DNA from: Aedes albopictus
Taxonomy: Eukaryota; Arthropoda; Insecta; Diptera; Culicidae
Assembly (NCBI RefSeq): GCF_035046485.1
Contig: NC_085137.1
Span: 133,676,703 to 133,740,702 of the forward strand
Reading direction: 5' to 3'
Length of the DNA stretch: 64,000 nucleotides
Shown here: piece by piece, positions 56,048 to 64,000 of the stretch
Layout: each line of letters opens with the position of its first letter
Position numbering within the stretch: position 1 is the stretch's first letter
Translations under genes and position numbers: made by a program
The notes under the pieces: model-generated
The model's input: only the letters and a program-made list of their open reading frames with translations
The model's database searches: none
Told to the model about the DNA's origin: nothing

Positions 56048-56930
56048 GGAATTTCACCAGGGATTACTCCAGGAATTCATCCACGAACTTTTCCAGAAAT
56101 TCCTCCAGGAATTCCTCCGAAAATTCCTCCAAGAATTCTTTCAGTTGTTTTTCCATAAAGTCTTCCAGGATATACTCCATGAATTACTCCAAGATTTGCT
56201 TCAGGAATAACTCGAGGAATTCCTCCAAAAATTCCTCCAAGAATTCCTTCAGGAATTCTTCCACAAAGTCTTCCAGGAAATACTCCATTAATTACTCCAA
56301 GAATTACTTCAGGAATAACTCTAGGAATTCCTCCACGAATTGCTTCAGAAATGACTTCAGGGATTCCTACGGGAATTCTTCCAGGAACTACTTCAGGCTG
56401 TCCTCAAAAAAATCCTCCAGGAATTCTACAAGGAAATACTTACGGGATTCCTCCAAGAATTACTCCAGGAACTATTCCAGGAAAGCCGTCAAGAATTCCT
56501 CCCGGAAACAATCCAAGAATTCCCATAATTTCTCTTTGAATTACTCCAGGAATTCGTCAAAAAATTACTTCTGGAATTTTTCCTGAAATTCCTCCCAGAA
56601 TTCTTTTTAGAAATACCTCAAGGAAAAGCTTCAAGAATTTCTTCAGAAAATCCTTTAAGAACTCCTCCAGAAGTGCCTCCAGCCAATCTTTTAGGAATTC
56701 CTTCACGATTTTTTTCAGGAACTTCTCCAGATATTGCTTAGGAATATCTCCAGGAATTCGTCTTGAAGAACTATTTCAGAACGTACTCCAGGAATTACTC
56801 CAGAATTTCCTCAAGAAATGTCTCTAGAACTTCCTTCAAGAATTCCTTCGGTTAACTTTCCAGGAATTCCTCCCGGAATTATCTCAGGTACAGTATTCCT
56901 TAAAGCACTGTTTGCAGTTCAGAAGGAATT
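54240..56930 (-). repeat. 12-bp-unit satellite (TTCCTCCAGGAA), left arm and spacer
   Basis: Long run of TTCCTCCAGGAATT variants in 12-bp steps. Open frames up to 173 codons on both strands read N-S-S-R-N-S, P-G-I-P-P-G-I or E-F-L-E-E-F-L and are satellite artefacts. It crosses from the left arm into the unpaired spacer (56048-57297). Confidence 0.9.
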
Positions 56931-57110
56931 TCTCAGCCTATCTTGATGCATGGGAAATTCCTTGCCTGAATCGCTCAAGAAACCGGTTTTTCTTCGATCG
57001 CAGTACGCAGTAGCGAAGAAATGACAGTTCAAATGGCAGTCACCGAAGAAAGTTTCTGCCAGGAATCACTCAAGAAGTTTCTTGTGCGATTCCTTTAAAA
57101 CTCGAAACTG
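56931..57110. other. Non-satellite island in the spacer
   Basis: About 180 bp with CAAGAAACCGGTTTTTCTTC interrupt the satellite near the centre of the inverted repeat. No feature recognised. Confidence 0.4.
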
Positions 57111-59100
57111 CGCTTAAGGATTTACTACAAGGATTCCAGGAATAGCTCCAGAAACTCCATTAGAATTTACTCCAAGAATTCCTCCAGGAATCACTCCAGT
57201 AATTCCTCAAGGTAGGATGTCATCCAGGAATTTATGTAGGAATTCTTGGAAAAAATTTTGAACGGATTCTTGATTGAAATCTTAAAAGAATTCTTGGGGA
57301 GGAATTCCTGGAGTATTTTCTGTAGGAATTCCTGGAGGAATGCCTGGAGGGATTGATGGTGGATATTCTGTAGGAATTCCTGGGGGAATCCCTAGAAGAT
57401 TTATTAAAGGAATCACTGGCGAAATTTCTGGACGAAAAAAAATCACTGGCGAAATTCTTAGAGGAATTCCTGGAGTGTTTTCTGGAGGAATGGCTGGAAG
57501 AATTTCTGGAGGATATTATGTACGAACTCCTGGAGGAATCCATAGAAGATTTATTAAAGGAATCACTGGCGAAATTTCCGGACGATTTCCTGCAGGAAAT
57601 ACAGGAAGGAATTCTGAAGGAATCTCTAAAGAATTTTCTGGAGCATTTGCTGGAGAAATTTATGAAGGAATCACTGGAGGAATTCCTGGAAAAAAAATTG
57701 GAGGACATGTTGCAGTAGTTCCTGGATAAACATCTGTAAGAATCCTGTAGGAATACCTGGAGTAACTCACGGAGAAATTGTTGGAGTTATGCCTGAAGTA
57801 TTTCCAAGAAGACTTCCTGGAAAAATACCTGATGGAATTTCTGGAGGTATTCCTTGAAGAATTTCCGGTGGAATTCTTGGAGGAACTCCTGGAGTAGTAC
57901 CTGAAGTAATTTCTGGAGGAATTCCTGGAATAATTTATGGAGAAATTCATGAAGTAATTCTTGGAGAAATGCCTGGAGTACTTTCTGGAGAAATTTTTGA
58001 AGAAATCCCTGTAGAAATTCCTAGAGGAATTCTGTGAGGAATTACTGAAGGAATTTCTTGATGATTTCCTGGGAGAAATTCTGGAAGGAATTCTAGAGGA
58101 ATTCCTTGGAGGAACCTCTAGAGAATCTCCTGCAGCAATTACAGGAGGAATTTATGGTAGGATTCCTGGAGGAATCCCTGCAGGATTTCCTGGTTGAATT
58201 TCGGGATGAATTCCTGCAGGAACTCATGGAGGAATAACTGGAAGAATTCTTGGGGGGGCACCGTGGAAAAAAATCTAGAGGAATCGTCAGAGGAATTCCT
58301 AGATAAATCCTTGCAGGAATTCTTAAAGAAAGTCTTGGAGCAATTTATTGAAAAATTGTCTTGTGAAATCCCTGGAAGAATTCCTGATGAAATCCCTTCC
58401 ACAATTCCTGAAGAGAAATTCCTGTAGGAATTTCGAGATGAATTTCTGGAGTTATTCCTGGAAGAACTACTGGAAGAATTTTTAGTTGACATCGTGGAGG
58501 ATTTTTTGGAGGAATCCCTTGAGGAAGTCCTGGTGGTATTAATGCAGGAATTTCTGGAGAAATCCCTTGAGTGCTTCAATAATTTTCGGGGAAAATCCTG
58601 AAGAGAAGCATGCATTATTGCTGGAGAACTCCTGCATTAATTTCCAGAGTTATAATGGAGAAATTCCCAGTAAAATCCTAGGGTGATTCTACGACAAATG
58701 CTGGAGGAATTCTTGGGCTAATTCTAAAGAAATTCCCTTAGTATTTTTTGGGGGTGCCCTGGAGGAATGCCTGGGGAGCTCCTGGACTCACTTTTAGGAA
58801 CTTCAGGAGAGCTTTCCGTTGAACTGAAAATAAATAAACTGTGGGAAGCTACTCCTGGAGGAATTTCTGGAGAAAAATTCTAAACCAGTTCTTGAAAGTA
58901 TCCCAGAAGAAATTTTAGTAGAACTCAAGGACAAAAACCCAGACGGAGTAGCTGGAGAAATACCAGGAAGGATTCCTAGAAGAATCTCATTAGAGGTTTT
59001 CCAGAAAGAACTACGGGAGAGTCCCAGAAAGTACTCCAAGGGAAATCATAAAAAAAAAGCTGGAGGAATCCCAGATTCCTGTAGAAATTACAAAAGAAAG
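57111..59100 (+). repeat. 12-bp-unit satellite, spacer and right arm
   Basis: The same satellite; orientation changes to GGAATTCCTGGAGGA within the right arm because the arm is inverted (57111-57215 still carries the left-type orientation). Confidence 0.85.
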
Positions 59101-60057
59101 TTCTGGATGAATGTACATCAAACACACTGGAGAAAGTGCGCAGAAACAAAAACAAAACATAAATGACAACCGCTTCATACTGTGCGTGCGTTCACGCAAC
59201 ATAAATTGCTGGTGCGCAGGCGCTATAGCCCGGTGAGCATTGTGTGCAGTGAGAACGAAGCGAGTCTTGGTCGCGGCCCCGGCCCGGACCCAGTCTCAGC
59301 CCGTAGGTTTGAATATCCCTTAAACGGTGCCACCCAGCGGTATGATCTCGCTAAATTCCACCAGTGAGTGGGTGTATGGATCTAGGCGAATTGAATCTTC
59401 ACCCAAAGAAAAGGATGCCTTGAGATTGATTCATAAACATTGCGCGCAATTTGCCGTTCACTGTTGGCTCTGTCAAACGATGACCGCCGCCGCGACGCTG
59501 GACTTCGTTGCCATGCGCACGACGACCAACAGTAAGCAAACGTGTAGGGTTGCCAGACAGTATTGCAATAAAAACATTGATTTATTTCACAAAATTTTGA
59601 ATTCAAGATTGTGACAAAACTATGAAAGATACAATGTTGCACCAAAGGACAGTTTGGTAGCGTATCAAAAAATGAATGTTTTGTAGAAGAACATTTCTCA
59701 CATTTATCACGTTTTTCACGAGTAAACTATCAAAATGTGAAAAGGGGGTACATTTTTAGGCACTTTTTACATAAAAGTCAAAATTTCTGCACTTAAATGA
59801 CTTTTTATCAATTACCTGTCTAAAGAACATTCAAAGACAAAGCTTTAAGCTTTCTATCCATGCGCTAAGATTGATTATACGGTTCATAGTTTCTGAGTTA
59901 GAGATGTTTAAAGATGGGGTAATTTAATAACACTAATTTTTGAATAACTCACTTAGCAGTGATTTCCGGACCTACCTGTAGAACAATTTTTTTGCTGCAA
60001 ATATGGTCTACTTTCACCTCCTTTCGGGTGTAACACGAATTACCAGTCACCCTGTAT
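57298..60057. repeat. Giant inverted repeat, right arm
   Basis: Inverse of 53052-56047 without the TTAA insertion. It ends CACCCTGT followed by ATATG. Both palindrome tips carry CAGGGTGACTGG next to TATA, so the whole could be a transposon with ~3-kb TIRs. Confidence 0.9.
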
Positions 60058-60061
60058 ATGT

Positions 60062-61006
60062 TTTTTCATACATTCAACCATACTTAAGTTACAGCGTATT
60101 AAAAAAAATGAACCTTGTTAAAAGTTATTCGAGACTGTCTGAAAATTCATATATCTAAAAAATAATTGATCCTTTTTTTTTTTGATAAAAACTGTTAAAC
60201 AGTAAAAAAATCTCAAATAACATTTCACAAGGTCCCATACATTTCTCGATATTTTTCTTTTGATTTTTTGAAATTGCTGTGCGTAACTGTATGGTTAGAT
60301 GTTGGAAAAAACATAGTTTTTTTTCATAGGAATCTGTACGTAAGTAAAATCCATTTTTGATATCAAAAATCTCAAAAATTGTTTCCTTTTGCTTGTTATG
60401 GAAACCGATGGAAAATAAAATTGGGCTACTTGGCAAATTTTAAGGCTAGAAGTCAGCTTTCTGCAGGAAAAATATAGAAAAACGAAGGGTAAGGTGAAAT
60501 TATATGACATCTATCATAGATCCGCGATGGATATTACTCACAGTGTATTTTTTATAAAATCCTTTAAATATCCTTCTTCGAAGACATCATTACAATTTCC
60601 AATAAACTGTTTTCCAGTTATATTTTTAAAACAAGATAATTAGGTTTTTTTGCATACACACAAAAGTTAGGTGAAGAATATTGCTAAACAAATATATGAC
60701 ATCTAACATAGATCCGAGATGAATATTACTTTCAGTGTATTTTTTTTCTAAAAATCCTTCAAATATACTTAAACACCTTCGAAGACATCATTTCAACCCA
60801 ACAAACTGTTTTTTAGTTATATTTTTTTGAATAAGAATATTAGGTATTTTTCATATGCCTTTTTCAAAAGTTAGGTAAGGAAAAATGGTTGTGTGTTGAT
60901 GAAAAAGTAAATGATTCATGAAATCCAGGGCATGAAACAAAAATATCATTCAAATTGGAATGCTCTATGCTGCTAACGTCTGGCAGCTCAAAATTCACGT
61001 TTGTTT
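60062..61006. other. AT-rich, no gene; local ~195-bp duplication
   Basis: ATATGACATCTA(T/A)CATAGATCCG starts at about 60501 and again at about 60694. The ~195-200 bp after each are related (TCGAAGACATCATT, AACTGTTTT..AGTTATATTTTT). No coding signature. Confidence 0.55.
60336..60420. repeat. Outer inverted flank of the giant palindrome, right
   Basis: Imperfect inverse of 52955-53034, separated from the palindrome tip by ~275 bp that has no partner on the left. Confidence 0.5.
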
Positions 61007-61625
61007 AACCCTCTAATACCCAAAGTTTTGATTTTGATCTAAATGTCATTTTTCGTCATCTAAAATCGATTTAAACATGTTTTGGAAGATGATTCTTTTT
61101 AATTCTCGATTTCGTGAACTTCAGTTTTTGATTTTTCTAATTTTTATTTTTAAACATCCCCACACTTTTATGTTTCCTGGAAGCCAATTTGGGGTACGGA
61201 TTTTTTGAGATGAAAACATTTTGAGATTTTATGATTATTGTTGAAATATTTTTTTTTAATTTTTTTTATAGAAAATTTTATTTTCCGTGTAATTTTAAGG
61301 AAAATAATTTTAGAGTGTATTCGATTCCCTTAAACTATTAAACTAGGATATAATGATTTGGGAAAAATTTAAAATATGTTAATTGTAGCGATTCAATACA
61401 AAATAAACAATGACTTCTAAAAAGTGAATAAAACATCAATTTTTCAATGTTTTGAAAACTCATGAAAATACGCCTTAAAATACACCAAAAACCATTTTGA
61501 GATTTACAAAACCGTCCCGAATATCAACCAAAAATATAAAAAAAAATTGATTTTCCACGAAACAAAAATTACAAAAATGCTCAAACTATACCCCGTCTAA
61601 AGGCGGGGTTGGGTATTAGAGGGTT
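61007..61625. mobile_element. TIR element AACCCTCTAATACCCAA
   Basis: The left end AACCCTCTAATACCCAA (61007-61023) is the exact inverse of 61609-61625. The 619-bp interior is AT-rich and non-coding. Confidence 0.75.
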
Positions 61626-61639
61626 GATAAAACTAGAGT

Positions 61640-62860
61640 CTGCTTAGAAATTCCTTTAGAAATTTCTCCAATAATTTCTCAAAGAATATTGTACAAAAGG
61701 TTGTTCCGGTGAAAGTCCTGGGTGATATATGTTTTAAGATTTTCCCGGAAATTATTACAGGAACTCTTTCTATGATTTCAGCAGGAATTCCACTAAAGAT
61801 ACCTCCAGGAACTTCTTTGGAATTTCCTACAGAGATTTGTTCAGGAATTCCCCTAGAAATTTCTCCAGAAAATCATCTAAACATTCCTCCCGGCGTTTTT
61901 CCGGATATTCATCCAGCCATTCCTTAAAAAATATCAATTTCTGCATAAATTCCTTAACAAATTGAAGAGGAGTTTCTCTAGCGAATCCTTCTGAAGTTAC
62001 ATCAAAGTTTACTCCAGTTACTATTTCAGTAATTCCTCAAGAGATTCTTGCAAGAAATTCTCCAGAGGTTCCTCCGGATATTCATCCAAAAATTCCTCTA
62101 GCAAATGCTTCAGAAATTCATTTATTAAGGGATTCTTTCTGAAATTTTTGTTGGTGCTTCTCGAGAGGTTGCTTTCTGGAATTCCTCCGGAGATTCTCTC
62201 AGGCAATCAAATTCTTTTTGGAATTACTGCAGAGCATTCTTCAGATTCCCAGGCATTCCTTCAAAGATTCTATTGAAAAATTCAATTTAAACATATATTT
62301 TAGTAATTCTTTCAAGAGTTCCTCAAGATTTGTTTTAAAATTCTGCTGGGTTTTCACCGAAAATTCATCTAGAGATTATTTCAGAAAATGTTTCAAGGAT
62401 TTTTGTCCACTTTGTCTGAAGGTATTAGAATTTATTTGCAAGAAATATCTCCGGTCGTTCTTCCAGGGTGTGCATCTTAACATCCTCCAGGATTCCCTCC
62501 AGTACCTTGATCTGCAGTTTCTGCACGGATTCCTGCAGAAATTATTTTCTCCAGATTTTTTTTCAGGGGTTTACTTCAAAAATTCTTCAAGGGTGTGCTG
62601 AAGAAATCTCTTAAGGGTTTTTTTTTCAGAAACTCTTCCAGAAAATTTTCCTTGAATTCCTCCACAAGTTTCTTATAACATTCTTCGAGGAACTCCTCCA
62701 GAGCCATCTGAAGGAAGTCTTCCAGGTATTCAGAAATTGCTTCAGAAAATTTTGTTCAGAAATCTCTTCAGGAAATTATCATTTTTTTCTTGAAATCTCC
62801 AGGATTTCCTTTAGAAATTTCTTTAGGGAATCCAGGAAAAATGTCTGCGTTTTTTTTGTG
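61640..62860 (-). repeat. 12-bp-unit satellite, degenerate
   Basis: TTCCTCCAGAAATT-type units, more diverged than in the palindrome. The 127-codon plus frame at 62218-62601 is a satellite artefact. Confidence 0.8.
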
Positions 62861-63470
62861 ATATTTTCATGAAGTATGTCTGTAAAATCCATGACGAAAT
62901 ATCGTAAAGAATTCCTGGAGGAATCTCCGAAGGAATCGCAGGAAATATTTCTAAAGGAACCGCAGGAGCAGTTCCAAATAGACACATCTAGAATTTTTTT
63001 CAGTAACTTCTGACGAAATATTCCAAAGGATTCCTGGAGCAGCTCTTGGAAGAGTTTCCGAAAGAATCGCTGAAGAATTTTTGAGAAAATCTCTGGTTGA
63101 ATTATTGAAAAAAAAAATATGGAAGAATTTCTGATAAAATCCCTTACTGACATTCATGGACAAAATCCTAAACCACTGAAAGCGTCTCGGAAAATATTTC
63201 TGAAGGAATCATGAACGTTTTTTTAAGGAATCCCTGAAAGAATGCCTAGAGAATTACTTAAATGTTTAAGTATAATAGAAAAATTCGATGAGAAATTATC
63301 AAAAGATTCTCTATAGAAGTTTCTACGGATTGTTTCTAGAGAAATTTTTGAATTTCAGAGAAATTTCATGAAGGAATATCTGGAGGAACTTCAGAAGGAA
63401 TCTCTGTATGAATTTCTGCCAAAATCTCTGGAGGAATACCTGCTTGGAGCCTTGAAGAATCTTGTACCGA
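62861..63470 (+). repeat. 12-bp-unit satellite, opposite orientation
   Basis: Units switch to CTGGAGGAATCTCCGAAGGA type near 62860-62900. Diverged. Confidence 0.75.
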
Positions 63471-63528
63471 CTTTTCGAACCCTCCAAGCAGAATACCCGA
63501 ATGAGTGTTATCAGTTGTGCACCGTTTG

Positions 63529-63674
63529 ATTCCGCCCTCTTTTGCTTATCCTTTGACAGAGACGCGTATTTCGACTACTACTTGTAATCTTGTGGATAAC
63601 TGACACTGAGGAAGATTACAAGCGGTAGTCGAAATACGCGAATCTGTCAAAGGAAAAGCAAAAGAGGGCGGAAT
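63529..63674. repeat. Fold-back MITE in satellite
   Basis: ATTCCGCCCTCTTTTGCTTA and GACGCGTATTTCGACTAC on the left are inverted at 63614-63674 (GTAGTCGAAATACGCG, AAAGAGGGCGGAAT). The element is 146 bp. Confidence 0.8.
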
Positions 63675-63699
63675 TAAAGGTACAAAACTTTTTACATTT

Positions 63700-63835
63700 A
63701 TTCGAAGCCTTGGAGAAGTTTATTGAAGAATCTCTGAATGAATTTTGGTAGGAACCGATGGAGGAATTCCTGAAAGAATCTTTTTATTACTTTATGAAGG
63801 AATTCCTAGAGTTATTTCTGAAGGGGAAACGCCTG
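63700..63835 (+). repeat. 12-bp-unit satellite, last patch
   Basis: A few GAGGAATTCCTGAAAGAATC-like units continue after the MITE. From 63836 to the end I see no feature. Confidence 0.65.
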
Positions 63836-64000
63836 TAAATTGAGCCACGCTTTGGGGGAGTTCATCAAAGTGTGACGACCAACAAATCTGTGTGTGTTAC
63901 AACAAATCTCAGAGGCCCCATACAAAAAGTGCAGCATAGGGGGGACGGGAGTTGAAAATGGACATTTTTTACGTTGCGTATTTTATAGACTTTCTTATCA

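Noticed and set aside
55637..56158. 173-codon ORF (and mirrored ORF at 57232-57708) rich in N-S-S-R and P-G-I-P
   Set aside because: It lies entirely in the 12-bp satellite and is matched by open frames on the other strand. It is a by-product of stop-free units.

Overview
This window contains no intact protein-coding gene that I can recognise. It is a repeat-rich eukaryotic region made of nested transposons, degenerate short-unit satellites and inverted repeats. It looks like a mosquito genome, probably Aedes (Ae. aegypti or a close relative). The evidence is a tRNA-derived SINE at 43604-43968 with its (GAA)n tail, RTE-type non-LTR elements with the 'GHVxRM...TRRRGAQR' C-terminus, arrays of 12-bp GGAATTCCTCCA-type repeat, many fold-back MITEs, and R1-like, Penelope-like, hAT and Copia remnants. 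The species call rests on remembered repeat families and was not searched.

Layout. 1-9.5 kb: small MITEs, a tRNA-Ala-like cloverleaf, a CCTGAAAC array and a Copia gag relic in two pieces. 10-13.4 kb: a ~150-bp degenerate tandem array interrupted by two terminal-inverted-repeat (TIR) elements. 13.5-14.3 kb: an inverted pair of tRNA-like sequences and a TTAAGGACA MITE. 14.5-19.3 kb: a 12-bp-unit satellite into which a 5'-truncated RTE-like element inserted with a 10-bp target-site duplication (TSD). 19.8-20.8 kb: a TA-flanked TIR element. 21.8-31.1 kb: a long-TIR element whose left TIR holds a Penelope-like fragment and whose interior carries a 3,379-bp tandem duplication. 33-36.7 kb: two palindromic elements. 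36.8-38.1 kb: a retroposon that starts with seven ~128-bp tandem monomers.

40.7-50.4 kb: one RTE-like retrotransposon on the minus strand, with a 12-bp TSD. It was later split by four insertions: a 3.36-kb CACGGTG-ended element, an 8-bp-TSD hAT element, a 1.13-kb TIR element and a 9-bp-TSD MITE. Several of these carry further insertions. Removing them leaves about 3.3 kb with endonuclease (EN) followed by reverse transcriptase (RT).

50.6-51.0 kb: a SINE with a tRNA-Met-like head. 53.0-60.1 kb: a giant inverted repeat with ~3-kb arms and a ~1.25-kb spacer. Its left arm alone holds a 238-bp GC-rich palindromic insertion with TTAA at both ends. 61-63.8 kb: more 12-bp satellite with two MITEs.

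Nothing here suggests genes acting together. The value of the window is as a stratigraphy: TSDs and empty sites give a relative order of insertions.
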